DNA from: JBMTVN01 sp046047235
Lineage (GTDB): Bacteria > Verrucomicrobiota > Verrucomicrobiia > Limisphaerales > JAHDYP01
NCBI GenBank assembly: GCA_046047235.1
Contig: JBJOII010000008.1
Span: 1 to 64,000 of the forward strand
Reading direction: 5' to 3'
DNA length: 64,000 bases
Shown here: piece after piece, positions 35,159 to 44,306 of the stretch
Layout: every line of letters starts with the position of its first letter
How positions within the stretch are numbered: position 1 is the stretch's first letter
Program-made: the position numbers and the translations under genes
Notes under the pieces: generated by a model
The model's database searches: none
Told to the model about the DNA's origin: nothing
Seen by the model: the letters and a program-made list of their open reading frames with translations, nothing else

Positions 35159-36679
35159 GTGGCCCGTACCTGGTGGAAAACCCTGAAACGACTCAAAATC
35201 GAAATCCTCGGCCTGCTCGATGACTACCGAGTCGCCTCCCAGGACCAGGACCGCTTGCACCCCTTCAAGCGTTTCATCCACTTCTGGATCCTCGTCGTCC
35301 GCAGCTTCCTCAAGAACCGATGCATGATCCGAGCCACGGCCCTCGCTTACACAACCCTCCTTTCGCTCGTCCCCCTCCTGGTCGTCGGCCTCGGTGTCAC
35401 CACCAGCATGCTCAAAACCAACCAGGACAACACCCGTGATATGGTGGAAAGGGTCATCGATAACCTCGTGCCCCAACTCAGGGAAATGCCCTCAGCCACT
35501 CCCAACCCGGGAAAAACCCCCGCCAGCAAAGAAGAGGGCGCTGAGGACCAAATCACCGCAGAGGAAACAGCCAACCCTGCCACCCCCCAGCCCAGTGCCC
35601 GGCAGGAAGTGATCGAGACCATCATGGGCTTCATCCGAAATAGCAACGCCGCCGGCCTCAGCGCCATTAGTACGTTCACGCTCGTCCTCGTCGCCATCGG
35701 CCTCCTCAGCACCATCGAAGCCACGTTCAACGATATCTGGGGCGTCACCCGCGGCCGCAGCTGGTTCGCCCGCATCATCCAATACTGGGCCGCCATCTCC
35801 CTGGGACCCACCATCATCCTCTTCGCCACCACGTTCGCCGTCGGCACCCAGTTCGAAACCTTTCAGGACAAAATCTTCGGCACGGTCGGCCTCTCCACCA
35901 TCCGCCCTTTCCTCACAGAAGTCATCGCCCGCCTCCTCCCCCTCGTTCTGGTCAGTGTCGCTTTCGCTCTCCTCTACCAACTCATGCCCGCCACCGCCGT
36001 CCACTGGAAAGCCGCCGCCGTCGGTGGCCTGGTCTCCGGGCTCCTCTGGTGGCTGAACGGACAATATACCGCCGTCTTCGCCTCCAAGGTCGTGTCCTAC
36101 AGCACCGTCTATGGCAGCGCTGCCGTCCTGCCCGTCTTCCTGCTCGGACTCTACCTGTCGTGGCTCATCCTCCTCTTCGGTGCCCAAGTCAGCTACGCCT
36201 TCCAAAACCGCCGCACCTATCTCCAGGAAAAACAGGCCGAAATCATCAGCCAACGCGGACGGGAACTCACTGCGCTCCGCATGATGACTGAAATCGCCCG
36301 CCGCTTCCATAAAGGCGACCCGGCACCTACGGTGACCGAACTCGCCGATAACCTCCGTGTCTCCTCCCAGCTGCTCGCCCGGTTGCTCCGGCTCCTCAAG
36401 GAAACCCGCCTGATCACCGAAGCCAGCACCACCGTCCCCGGCTACCTGCCCGCCCGCCCAATCGACCAGATCTCCTGCGACGATATCCTCGAAGTCCTGC
36501 GCAATAGCCCCGAACAGGGCAGGGGAACCAAGGTCGCCTCAGATGAACCCGATGCCGGCCCCCTTTCCCAGGCCTACGAATCGATCTGCTCCACCAGCCG
36601 ACCCGTCGCCCAACAACAAACCCTCCGCATGCTCGTCGAATCCGCCATAGACCAGAAGCTGCCCGCCTCCGACTCCTGA
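35159..36679 (+). CDS. YihY/BrkB family membrane protein
   Basis: 506 residues: an N-terminal cytoplasmic stretch, then six membrane segments of the YihY/virulence-factor-BrkB family (MIRATALAYTTLLSLVPLLVV, then IGLLSTIEATFNDIWGVTRGRSW and LLYQLMPATAVHWKAAAVGGLVSGLLWWLNG). A large polar insertion (~95-155) separates the first two helices. The C-terminal ~130 residues resemble a winged helix-turn-helix (TVTELADNLRVSSQLLARLLRLLKETRLI), an extension found in some family members. It was once misnamed RNase BN; the function is unknown. GTG start, divergent from ftsK with a 99-bp gap. Confidence 0.82.
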   Translation: MARTWWKTLKRLKIEILGLLDDYRVASQDQDRLHPFKRFIHFWILVVRSFLKNRCMIRATALAYTTLLSLVPLLVVGLGVTTSMLKTNQDNTRDMVERVIDNLVPQLREMPSATPNPGKTPASKEEGAEDQITAEETANPATPQPSARQEVIETIMGFIRNSNAAGLSAISTFTLVLVAIGLLSTIEATFNDIWGVTRGRSWFARIIQYWAAISLGPTIILFATTFAVGTQFETFQDKIFGTVGLSTIRPFLTEVIARLLPLVLVSVAFALLYQLMPATAVHWKAAAVGGLVSGLLWWLNGQYTAVFASKVVSYSTVYGSAAVLPVFLLGLYLSWLILLFGAQVSYAFQNRRTYLQEKQAEIISQRGRELTALRMMTEIARRFHKGDPAPTVTELADNLRVSSQLLARLLRLLKETRLITEASTTVPGYLPARPIDQISCDDILEVLRNSPEQGRGTKVASDEPDAGPLSQAYESICSTSRPVAQQQTLRMLVESAIDQKLPASDS

Positions 36680-36737
36680 CCCCCGACTCCCCTTCCCAAA
36701 GCTTGCCGCTTCGCCCTTTCCTCCCTAGCCTCCCCGC

Positions 36738-37244
36738 GTGATTGGTTTTCTCCGCATCGTAGGCATCATCAACGCAGCCCTCTGGTTCGGTGGCTCGATC
36801 TTCCTCACGTTCTTCGTCGGTCCAGCCTTCTTCTCAGATCCCATGATCGAGCTGCTCACCAAACCCTACGCCGGCGCCGCAGCCCAAATCGTCCTCGAAC
36901 GCTACTTCACCCTCCAGATCATCTGCGGCCTGGTCGCCTTCGCCCACCTCATCGCAGAATCACTCTACCTCAGCCGCCCCATCCTCCGCTGGTCCCTCTC
37001 CCTCGTCGCCGCCATCTTCGTCCTCGCACTCGTCGGTGGCTACGGCATTCAGCCCAAACTTAAACGGCTCCACCTCCAGATGTACTCTCAGGAAACCACC
37101 GACGAAATCAAGGCAGCCTCCCGCAAGTCGTTCGGCCTCTGGCACGGAATCTCCTGGATCGCCAACCTCGCCGTCATCGGCGGCGTCACGGTCTACCTCT
37201 TCCGCATCACCCGGCAAGGCGACAATTCCCGCTACCGCTGGTAA
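36738..37244 (+). CDS. DUF4149-like integral membrane protein
   Basis: 168 residues with four hydrophobic helices: IGFLRIVGIINAALWFGGSIFLTFFVGPAFF, TLQIICGLVAFAHLIAESLYL, LSLVAAIFVLALVGGYGIQPKL, and HGISWIANLAVIGGVTVYLF. The pattern WFGGSIFLTFFVGPAFF and IQPKL after helix 3 resembles DUF4149 (TMEM205-like). Function unknown. GTG start, 58 nt downstream of the YihY gene and probably co-transcribed with it. Confidence 0.65.
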   Translation: MIGFLRIVGIINAALWFGGSIFLTFFVGPAFFSDPMIELLTKPYAGAAAQIVLERYFTLQIICGLVAFAHLIAESLYLSRPILRWSLSLVAAIFVLALVGGYGIQPKLKRLHLQMYSQETTDEIKAASRKSFGLWHGISWIANLAVIGGVTVYLFRITRQGDNSRYRW

Positions 37245-37289
37245 GGCCCCCGCGCAAGCACCGTGTAGGAATTAACGAAGGCGGGGGAT

Positions 37290-37315
37290 GACCTGTCTAG
37301 CGTGCTCTACGCCGC
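37290..37315. repeat. dispersed hairpin element (GACCTGTCTA family)
   Basis: GACCTGTCTAGCGTGCTCTA continues to CGCCGC. It matches the element at 44887-44912 in 21 of 26 positions and carries a small GCGT-gctct-ACGC hairpin. Confidence 0.45.
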
Positions 37316-37353
37316 TCTTCGTCCCCCCGAACCCACCCGGTCAGGTCCCTGCC

Positions 37354-38544
37354 TCACCCACCCGCCGACTTCAGCCTGCCCACGAAGCGGTCCATTCGCT
37401 CCAATGCCTCCTCAATCAAATCCAAAGCCGTAGCGAAACAGCACCGCAAATAACCCGACCCGCTCGGTCCGAACGCATCGCCGGGCACGCAGGCCACCTT
37501 CTCTTCCTTCAATAGCCGCACGGCAAAGTCGCGGCTCGACAAGCCCGTCGACTCAATACACGGAAACGCATAGAACGACCCCCGCGGCAAATGGCATCTC
37601 AAACCCATGGAATTGAACCCGCCCACAATCACATTGCGCCGCAACGCATACTGGTCGCGCATCGCCACGGTATCCGGTTCGCCATTCTCCAACGCCTCAA
37701 TCGCCGCCTCCTGGCTGATGATGCTCGCGCATAACATCGAATATTGGTGAATACGCATCATCGCCTCCACCAGCTCCGTCGGCCCACACGCATAACCAAT
37801 CCGAAAACCCGTCATCGCATACGCCTTCGAAAAGCCATGCAGGAAGATCGTCCGCTCCGCCATCCCCGGTAAAGAAACCAAACTCACATGCCCCCCCTCA
37901 AAGGTCAGCTCGGAGTAAATCTCGTCCGTAATAACCAGCAGGTTGTGCCGTAGCACTACCTCCGCCACCCGCTCCAACTCCTCCCGGCTCATGGTCCCGC
38001 CCGTCGGATTGGTCGGGAAGTTCAACACCAAGGCCTTGCTGCGAGGCGTCACCGCACGCTCAATCGCCTCAGCCGTCAAAGCAAACCCATCCTTGGCCTG
38101 ACACCCGATCGCCACCGGCTTGCCATGAGCCAGCGCGATGGTTGGTGCATAACTCACATAACAGGGCTCGTGGTAGAGAATCTCATCCCCGGGATCAATC
38201 ACCGCCCTCAAGGCAATGTCCAATGCCTCGCTCACCCCAACCGCCACCAACACCTGCGTCTTCGGGTCATACCGCACACCAAACTTCCCCGCCACATACT
38301 TGCTGATCGCCTCACGTAACCGCGGCGAACCCAGGTTCGACGTGTAAGTGGTCTTGCCCCGTTCCAAAGCGTAGATCGCCGCCTCGCGTATGTGCCAAGG
38401 CGTCACGAAATCCGGCTCACCCACGCCCAGCGAAATCACCTCCGGCATCGACTGCACAATGTCGAAAAACTCCCGGATCCCACTGCGCGGTATACGCCGC
38501 ACGTGCTCCGCTATCACCCGTCCAGCTTCAAATGCATTCGACAT
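37354..38544 (-). CDS. class I/II pyridoxal-phosphate aminotransferase (AspC-like)
   Basis: A 396-residue fold-type I aminotransferase. PLP contacts are the Schiff-base Lys240 in FLHGFSKAYAMTGFRIGY, NFPTNPTGG (175-183), ITDEIYSELTF and the C-terminal YLRCCFA arginine. The start at 38544 (MSNAFEAGRVIAEHVRRIPRSGIREFFDI) fits the subgroup related to PatA/aspartate aminotransferases; five extra residues are possible upstream. The amino donor and biosynthetic role cannot be read from sequence. Confidence 0.9.
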   Translation of the reverse strand: MSNAFEAGRVIAEHVRRIPRSGIREFFDIVQSMPEVISLGVGEPDFVTPWHIREAAIYALERGKTTYTSNLGSPRLREAISKYVAGKFGVRYDPKTQVLVAVGVSEALDIALRAVIDPGDEILYHEPCYVSYAPTIALAHGKPVAIGCQAKDGFALTAEAIERAVTPRSKALVLNFPTNPTGGTMSREELERVAEVVLRHNLLVITDEIYSELTFEGGHVSLVSLPGMAERTIFLHGFSKAYAMTGFRIGYACGPTELVEAMMRIHQYSMLCASIISQEAAIEALENGEPDTVAMRDQYALRRNVIVGGFNSMGLRCHLPRGSFYAFPCIESTGLSSRDFAVRLLKEEKVACVPGDAFGPSGSGYLRCCFATALDLIEEALERMDRFVGRLKSAGG

Positions 38545-38731
38545 CGCGCGAATAACCAAGTGGAAAAGCCCAGCTCCGGAAAGGAAAAAACGCCGCTACC
38601 CGATCACCTTGCCTCCACCTCCATCCCGAAACCATCGACATGGAGTGAATTCCCCCTAACCCAACGGCTCCGGCATACACCCAACTGAGACTACCCCCAC
38701 AAAGACCAGTGCAATACCATTCGCAGAAACC

Positions 38732-40015
38732 CTACGCAGCTTTCTGCCCAGCCTTGCGGCGGATCAGGGGCGAAACCCCATCCTCCACCGCCTGCCGAGT
38801 CACGGTCACCGTGCTGATGTCCTTGCTCCCCGGCACCTCATACATCACTTCCAACATCATCCGCTCCAGTAAACTCCGCAGGGCCCTGGCCCCAGTACCC
38901 TTCTTCAACGCTTTCTCCGCCAAAGCCCGCAACGCATCCTCGCCAAACTCCAGCTCCACCCCCTCCATCGACAACAGCTTGGTATACTGCTTCGTCAATG
39001 CGTTCTTCGTCTGCGTCAAAACCGATACCAGCTGGTCCACCGTCAGCTCGTCCAGCACGGTCACCATCGGTAACCGACCAATAAACTCAGGGATGAATCC
39101 GAACGACAGCAAATCCTCCGGCTCAGCCAGCTGCAACAGTTCCTGGCGCTCCACCTCCCGCTGCTTCTGCCCCGGTGTGTTGAAGCCTACGACCCGGTGC
39201 CCCAGCCGACGCTGCACAATCTTGTCCAACCCCACAAAGGCCCCCCCGCAAATAAAGAGGATGTTGCTCGTGTCCACCCGCACATACTCCTGCTGCGGAT
39301 GCTTCCTCCCACCCTGCGGAGGAACGTTGCAGATCGTCCCCTCCAAAATCTTCAGTAATGCCTGCTGTACCCCCTCACCCGAAACGTCGCGCGTGATCGA
39401 GACGTTCTCGGTCCGACGCGAAATCTTGTCGATCTCGTCAATATAGATAATCCCCGTCTGCGCCCGCTTTACGTCATAATCCGCATTCTGCAGCAAACGC
39501 AGGACAATGTTCTCCACATCCTCACCCACATAACCCGCCTCAGTCAGCGTGGTCGCGTCGGCAATCGCAAAGGGAACATCCAACACCTTCGCCAGGGTTC
39601 GCGCGAGTAGCGTCTTGCCCGACCCCGTAGGCCCAATCAACAGGATGTTCGCCTTCTCGATCTCAACCTCAGTCTCGTCAGCACTCTCACCCTTGACCTC
39701 GCCCTCCTCCGGCTTCTCCGGCTGCAACTGCAGGCGCTTGTAATGGTTGTGCACCGCCACCGACAACGTCTTCTTGGCGTGGTCCTGCCCGATGCAAAAT
39801 CGATCCAGATGCTCCTTGATCTCGGAAGGCCGCGGAACTTTCAGCTTCGCCAGCCGCTTCTTCCCCTCCGTCTTCAGCTCCTTGTCCAGGACACTCTTGC
39901 AGACCAGCACGCAGCCGTCACAAATGTATACCCCGGGGCCCTGAATCAATTTGCGTACCTCTGCATGCGACTTGCCGCAGAAACTGCAAAGGGTCATCTG
40001 GTTGTTGCGCGCCAT
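38732..40015 (-). CDS. clpX: ATP-dependent Clp protease ATP-binding subunit ClpX
   Basis: An AAA+ unfoldase that feeds substrates to ClpP. The N-terminal zinc-binding domain has CSFCGKSHAEVRKLIQGPGVYICDGCVLVC (four Cys). Then come IKEHLDRFCIGQDHAKKTLSVAVHNHYKR, Walker A GPTGSGKT, pore loop GYVGEDVENI, and Walker B IIYIDEIDKI. The IGF-type loop that docks to ClpP cannot be placed with certainty. 427 residues. It is the second gene after clpP (46-nt gap). Confidence 0.96.
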   Translation of the reverse strand: MARNNQMTLCSFCGKSHAEVRKLIQGPGVYICDGCVLVCKSVLDKELKTEGKKRLAKLKVPRPSEIKEHLDRFCIGQDHAKKTLSVAVHNHYKRLQLQPEKPEEGEVKGESADETEVEIEKANILLIGPTGSGKTLLARTLAKVLDVPFAIADATTLTEAGYVGEDVENIVLRLLQNADYDVKRAQTGIIYIDEIDKISRRTENVSITRDVSGEGVQQALLKILEGTICNVPPQGGRKHPQQEYVRVDTSNILFICGGAFVGLDKIVQRRLGHRVVGFNTPGQKQREVERQELLQLAEPEDLLSFGFIPEFIGRLPMVTVLDELTVDQLVSVLTQTKNALTKQYTKLLSMEGVELEFGEDALRALAEKALKKGTGARALRSLLERMMLEVMYEVPGSKDISTVTVTRQAVEDGVSPLIRRKAGQKAA

Positions 40016-40061
40016 ATCAAATCCATCCTGTCCAACTTAGCCTGTCCCCGCGAAACGCCCG

Positions 40062-40691
40062 TCAGGCCTTCTCACCCTTCTTCTCGTCCCCGTCCGCAAG
40101 CTCCTTGCGCGATGTCACCACCTCATCCACCAAACCATATTCCTTTGCCTCCTCCGCCGACATGAAACGGTCGCGGTCCGTGTCGCGCGCAATATCCTCG
40201 ATCCCGCGCCCACAGTGGCCGGCCAGAATCTCGTTCAACCGGTCCTTCAAACGCAGAATCTCCTTGGCCTGAATGCTGATGTCCGATGCCTGACCCTGAA
40301 CGCCCCCCCACGGCTGGTGAATCATGATCCGCGCGTTCGGCAGAGCAAAACGCTTGCCCTTGGTGCCCGCCGACAACAGCACCGCACCCATGCTCGCCGC
40401 CTGGCCAATGCAATAGGTGTTCACCGGACAGGTCATGAACTGCATCGTGTCGTAGATCGCCAAACCAGCCGTCACACTTCCCCCGGGCGAGTTGATATAC
40501 AAATGAATGTCCTTCTTCGGATCCGTCATCTGCAAAAACAACAACTGCGCAATAATCACGTTCGATACCGCATCGTCCACCGGCGTCCCCAAGAAAATGA
40601 TCCGGTCGATCAACAGCCGCGAGTAAATGTCATACCCGCGTTCGCCACGACCCGTTTGCTCCACCACCATCGGTACCAAAAAGTTGTTCAT
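40062..40691 (-). CDS. clpP: ATP-dependent Clp protease proteolytic subunit
   Basis: A serine protease subunit that forms a tetradecameric barrel. The catalytic triad is Ser100 (CIGQAASMGAV), His125 (RIMIHQPWGG) and Asp174 (RDTDRDRFMS). The start is set at the ATG at 40691 (MNNFLVPMVVEQTGRGERGYDIYSRLL), the usual N-terminus; a longer frame adds 33 residues without family similarity. Length 209. Trigger factor, usually upstream of clpP, is absent here. The 284 bases upstream to the DUF1552 gene hold no feature I can support. Confidence 0.95.
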   Translation of the reverse strand: MNNFLVPMVVEQTGRGERGYDIYSRLLIDRIIFLGTPVDDAVSNVIIAQLLFLQMTDPKKDIHLYINSPGGSVTAGLAIYDTMQFMTCPVNTYCIGQAASMGAVLLSAGTKGKRFALPNARIMIHQPWGGVQGQASDISIQAKEILRLKDRLNEILAGHCGRGIEDIARDTDRDRFMSAEEAKEYGLVDEVVTSRKELADGDEKKGEKA

Positions 40692-40975
40692 AACTTGCCA
40701 ATCCGGAAAAATTTGCGATCCAAAACCGGTCCCCTGACCGGACGCCGCAACGTAAAGTAGGGTCCCTGAAGGTTCAACCCCCAACTTCAATACTCCAATG
40801 GACCCGGCTCCTGCCCACGGAGGGACAAGTAGCAGAAGCCCATTCCCCCCATAATCCAGAGGGTGGCCGTCCGCGCTGTTTATCCATCCTCCCCTGCGGA
40901 AAGAGCCCCCCGTCAGATAACCCGAAGCACTCCCATCGCGGGCACTCCGCCCGCTCCTAACCTCGTGAGGCCCGG

Positions 40976-42316
40976 CTAAACGCTATCCAGTTGCCCCGTG
41001 CTATCCCCGATCCGCTCAGCCGCCACACCCATCCGGTCCAATAAACCCAAATACAAGTTCGTCATCGGGGTCCTCGGCAAATCCCGGTGCACGCCCGGGT
41101 TCAAGGTCCCGCCCCCACCCCCCGCCAGCAATACCGGCAGCTTGTCGTGGTTGTGCCGATTCCCATCCCCGATCGCCCCCCCATAGACAATCATGCAGTT
41201 GTCCAGCAACGTACCCTCCCCCTCTTGAACCTCCTTCAACCGACCCAGGAAATACGCAAACTGCTCCATGTGGAACCGGTTGATGCGCGCAATCTTGCGC
41301 TTCTTCTCCTCGTCGTTCCCGTGATGCGACAAATCATGATGCCCCTCGGGAACTTCAATGAACGGATACGGACGGTTGCTCCCGTCATGCGCCATCAAAA
41401 AGGTCGAAATCCGCGTCGCATCAGTCCGGAATGCCAAAGCCAGCAAATCAAACATGATCCGAATGTGCCCCCCGAAATCCTCCGGAATACCACCCGGCGC
41501 CTGGACCCCCTCGGGTACCTCCACCACCTGCGACTGACGCTCAATCCGCATCTCCACATCCCGCACCGCGGCGAAATACTCGTCCAGCTTCCGCCGGTCC
41601 GTCCGCCCCAGCCGACCCTTCAAATCCCGCGCGTCCGCCAAGACGGAATCCAAAACGCTCTTCCGCAACAATTGCTTCCTGGCCCGCACCTCAGCCGTCT
41701 CCCCCGCATCCCCCGAGGCAAACAAACGATCAAAAACTAAACGCGGATCCCGCTCAGGTGGCATCGGCACACTCTCCGAACGCCACGCAATGTTGAACTG
41801 ATACGCACAGCTGTAACCAGAATCACAGTTCCCAGCCATCCGCTTGCCGTCACAGCTCAACTCCAGCGACGGTAACTTAGTCAAATGCCCAATCCGTTGC
41901 GCCGCAATCTGATCCACCGAAATCCCCGCCCGAATGTCCGCCCCCGCAGTCTTCTTCGCCTGACACCCCGTCAAAAAGGTCGCCGACGCCCGCGCATGAT
42001 CCCCCGCTCCATCCCCGTTGGCACGCGCCTTGTCGTGAGCCAAGTTGCTCAGCACCTGAAAATCCGCCCGGTGCGGAGCCAACGGCTCCAAAATCATCGG
42101 TAACTCATAATCCGAGCCCGAAGCCCCCGGCGTCCAGTCCGCCATGTTCGCCCCGTTCGGAATGTAGACAAAAGCCAGCCGCTTCGGCGCAGCACCCCCG
42201 TCTAGCACCTCCGCTCGACCCATGGCCTCCAGCCAAGGTAAGGTCATCACTGTCCCTAAACCCCGCAGGAAAGTCCTGCGCGGTATCCGCCATTTCTGCG
42301 TCTGGATATTCGCCAT
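40976..42316 (-). CDS. DUF1552 domain protein with Tat-type signal
   Basis: A 446-residue exported protein. The N-terminus carries a twin-arginine-type signal (WRIPRRTFLRGLGTVMTLPWLEAM, Arg13-Arg14). DUF1552 blocks include LAFVYIPNGANMADWTP, HARASATFLTGCQAKKTAG, SVDQIAAQRIGHLTKLPSLELSCD and MVYGGAIGDGNRHNHDKLPVLLAGGGGG (actual opening IVYGGAIGDG). The family is related to sulfatase/alkaline-phosphatase-like secreted proteins. In PVC bacteria it is usually next to a DUF1588/1592 cytochrome-type gene, which is missing here. Divergent from the ECF sigma gene. Confidence 0.83.
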   Translation of the reverse strand: MANIQTQKWRIPRRTFLRGLGTVMTLPWLEAMGRAEVLDGGAAPKRLAFVYIPNGANMADWTPGASGSDYELPMILEPLAPHRADFQVLSNLAHDKARANGDGAGDHARASATFLTGCQAKKTAGADIRAGISVDQIAAQRIGHLTKLPSLELSCDGKRMAGNCDSGYSCAYQFNIAWRSESVPMPPERDPRLVFDRLFASGDAGETAEVRARKQLLRKSVLDSVLADARDLKGRLGRTDRRKLDEYFAAVRDVEMRIERQSQVVEVPEGVQAPGGIPEDFGGHIRIMFDLLALAFRTDATRISTFLMAHDGSNRPYPFIEVPEGHHDLSHHGNDEEKKRKIARINRFHMEQFAYFLGRLKEVQEGEGTLLDNCMIVYGGAIGDGNRHNHDKLPVLLAGGGGGTLNPGVHRDLPRTPMTNLYLGLLDRMGVAAERIGDSTGQLDSV

Positions 42317-42378
42317 AAGCCGGATGAAGGCACAATATAAGCACACGCTCCGCTCCCTGACAAGGTCCCCGAACCCTT

Positions 42379-42406
42379 AACTTGGAACTTGGAACCCATA
42401 ACCCAA
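42379..42406. repeat. short heptanucleotide repeat
   Basis: Four consecutive 7-bp units: AACTTGG, AACTTGG, AACCCAT, AACCCAA. It lies in the divergent spacer upstream of the ECF sigma gene. Two other heptad repeats occur at 46059 and 46154. Confidence 0.55.
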
Positions 42407-42435
42407 ACCAGCTAACCATTACCCCAACCGCTCCG

Positions 42436-43077
42436 ATGCCCGACTCCCAACCCACCCCAAATCCGGCGAACGAGCAGGATCTCATCCGCCGCTGCCAATC
42501 CGGGGAGGCCTCCGCCTGGGACCAACTGTTCGATCTCCATTACGACGCCGTCGGACGCTTCATCTTCCAAATCATGCCTTCCTTCCAACGGGAGGACGTC
42601 CAGGAAGTCTGTCAGGAGACATTCCTCATGGTGGTCCGCCGACTGCAGTCCTTTAGCGGCCGCAGCCGACTCCAAACCTGGATCTTCCGCATCGCCGCCA
42701 ACAAGGCCCGCGACCACCTGGACCGCCAGCGCGCCGCCAAACGCGGCGGAGGCGAACACCCCGTTTCTCTGGATGCCCCCAACCCCCAAACCGGACTCTA
42801 CCCCGATCCCCCCACCACCCGCCCCGCACCGGATGCCCAACTTCTCGCCCAGGAAAACATGCTCCAAATGCGCGACGCACTCGACCACCTGGGAGGCCCC
42901 TGCCGTGAGATTATCGAACTTCGCTACTTCGCCGACCTCAGCTACCAGGACATCAGCGAACAACTCCAGCTCAACCTCAAAACGGTCAGCTCCCGGCTCA
43001 GCAAATGCCTCGATAAACTCCAAGCCACCCTCCAATCCCTCCTCCAGCGGGAGAACAATCCGGAAACCTCCGTCTAA
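42436..43077 (+). CDS. ECF-type RNA polymerase sigma factor
   Basis: A 213-residue sigma-70-family extracytoplasmic-function factor. Region 2 (about 14-100) has EDVQEVCQETFLMVVRRLQSFSGRSRLQTWIFRIAANKARDHL, with the DVxQExFL and WIxRIAxN core. Region 4 (about 145-200) has CREIIELRYFADLSYQDISEQLQLNLKTVSSRLSKCL. The linker between them is unusually long and Pro-rich (~105-140). The start is chosen at the ATG at 42436, ahead of region 2. The next gene, 11 nt downstream, is a single-span membrane protein and a plausible anti-sigma partner. Confidence 0.88.
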   Translation: MPDSQPTPNPANEQDLIRRCQSGEASAWDQLFDLHYDAVGRFIFQIMPSFQREDVQEVCQETFLMVVRRLQSFSGRSRLQTWIFRIAANKARDHLDRQRAAKRGGGEHPVSLDAPNPQTGLYPDPPTTRPAPDAQLLAQENMLQMRDALDHLGGPCREIIELRYFADLSYQDISEQLQLNLKTVSSRLSKCLDKLQATLQSLLQRENNPETSV

Positions 43078-43088
43078 TTCCCTGTCGA

Positions 43089-44120
43089 ATGGACCAACCG
43101 CCACAACATCCGATCGAACCACAACTGCAGGCCTGGGCAAAAACCCGGCGCCTCCAGTGCGGTTCCCCATTCGAACTCCACCCCGCCGATCGCCGCCAGC
43201 TCCAACAGGAAATCCAGCAAACCTACCAACACTCCGCCCCCTTAAGCACCCAGCCCGCCTGGCGACTCCTACTGCCCCGACTCGCCCTCATCACCGCCGC
43301 CACAGCGGTCTTCGTTTTCGCCATCGTCCACTGGATGCCCGATACCTCCCCCGAACCCAAACTTGCCCAAGCCTCCCAACCCACGGAAACCATCCCGGAC
43401 CTCCCGCCCCTCGAAAAGGCCTCCAAACTCCCCGCCATGGGCGTCGCCGCCCTCAACTCCGAACCCCCTGCCGATCACCTCGCGCTGGCGGCGGATACCA
43501 TGCCGCCCCAGCCCGTCTCCATGGAGGTGTCCTCCGCCAGCGCCCTGTCGCCACTGGAGGCGCCCGCCGGTGCCACCCCAACAGAGATCGCCCCTGCGCC
43601 TAAACCCAAGAGCGCAGCGCAGCGCCAGGACACACAACTCTCCCGCCCTTCAAACATCCGCTCGAAGTCCGCCGCCCTCGTAGAACCCGCCGCCCTTGCC
43701 ATGGTCGAAGACGCCGTCCGCCCGGCACAAGCCAGGACCCCAACCCAGCCCCTCCCGCCCCCCGATTGGACCGCCAAATTCCGTCGCCAACAACCCGTCG
43801 CCCGCCGCAACCTCAACGCCCCATCCTACCCCATCCTCCAGTCCTTTCAGGTGGAACAACGCGGCAACGCTCTTCGCATCATCGACGGTGACGGCTCAGT
43901 CTACTCAGGCGAAACCACCGCAGAATCACCCACGGCTCCGCCCCTCAATAACGCGCTCACTCAAAACTACCGGTTCTCCCTGTCCGGCACCCACCAGTCC
44001 TCCCGTCGCGCAGTCCAGTTCGAAGGCCTGCTCGAAAATACCATCCCACCCCAAATCCAAGGCCGCGCCTCGCTCGACCAACGCGACCGCATCGTCATCC
44101 AAGCCGCCAGCCAACCCTGA
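43089..44120 (+). CDS. single-span membrane protein, possible anti-sigma partner
   Basis: 343 residues: a polar N-terminal segment (~1-58), one membrane helix (LLLPRLALITAATAVFVFAIVHW, about 60-82), a long low-complexity Pro/Ala/Ser/Thr-rich stretch (~85-235), then a more ordered C-terminus (NYRFSLSGTHQSSRRAVQFEGLL). It lies 11 nt after the ECF sigma gene, and this topology fits transmembrane anti-sigma factors. However, no zinc-binding HxxxCxxC anti-sigma motif is visible. The gene is strikingly C-rich on its coding strand, and the low-complexity part probably reflects that bias. Family not recognised. Confidence 0.6.
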   Translation: MDQPPQHPIEPQLQAWAKTRRLQCGSPFELHPADRRQLQQEIQQTYQHSAPLSTQPAWRLLLPRLALITAATAVFVFAIVHWMPDTSPEPKLAQASQPTETIPDLPPLEKASKLPAMGVAALNSEPPADHLALAADTMPPQPVSMEVSSASALSPLEAPAGATPTEIAPAPKPKSAAQRQDTQLSRPSNIRSKSAALVEPAALAMVEDAVRPAQARTPTQPLPPPDWTAKFRRQQPVARRNLNAPSYPILQSFQVEQRGNALRIIDGDGSVYSGETTAESPTAPPLNNALTQNYRFSLSGTHQSSRRAVQFEGLLENTIPPQIQGRASLDQRDRIVIQAASQP

Positions 44121-44207
44121 CCGTGCCTTACTACCGCCGCCACTTCCCTCAACCCGCCCCCACACGCCTTACCCCCCCTAAACCCCCGTGGCGAAATCCC
44201 CGTCCGT

Positions 44208-44230
44208 GGGTTATCTTGTCCAAATAACCC
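44208..44230. other. inverted repeat upstream of the YbaK gene
   Basis: GGGTTAT (44208-44214) and ATAACCC (44224-44230) around a 9-nt loop, 77 bp before the YbaK ATG. There is no T-run; operator or mRNA hairpin are both possible. Confidence 0.35.
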
Positions 44231-44306
44231 GCCCGGCCACTCACCGGACCATCTGGCGTAAGCCCATGCTCCCGTGAGCTACGGGCTCCAACCCCAGGAG
44301 AACCCC

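Noticed and set aside
42384..42390. GGAACTT as a sigma-E-like -35 for ECF autoregulation
   Set aside because: It is part of the AACTTGG heptad repeat, and no matching -10 occurs at 16-17 bp.
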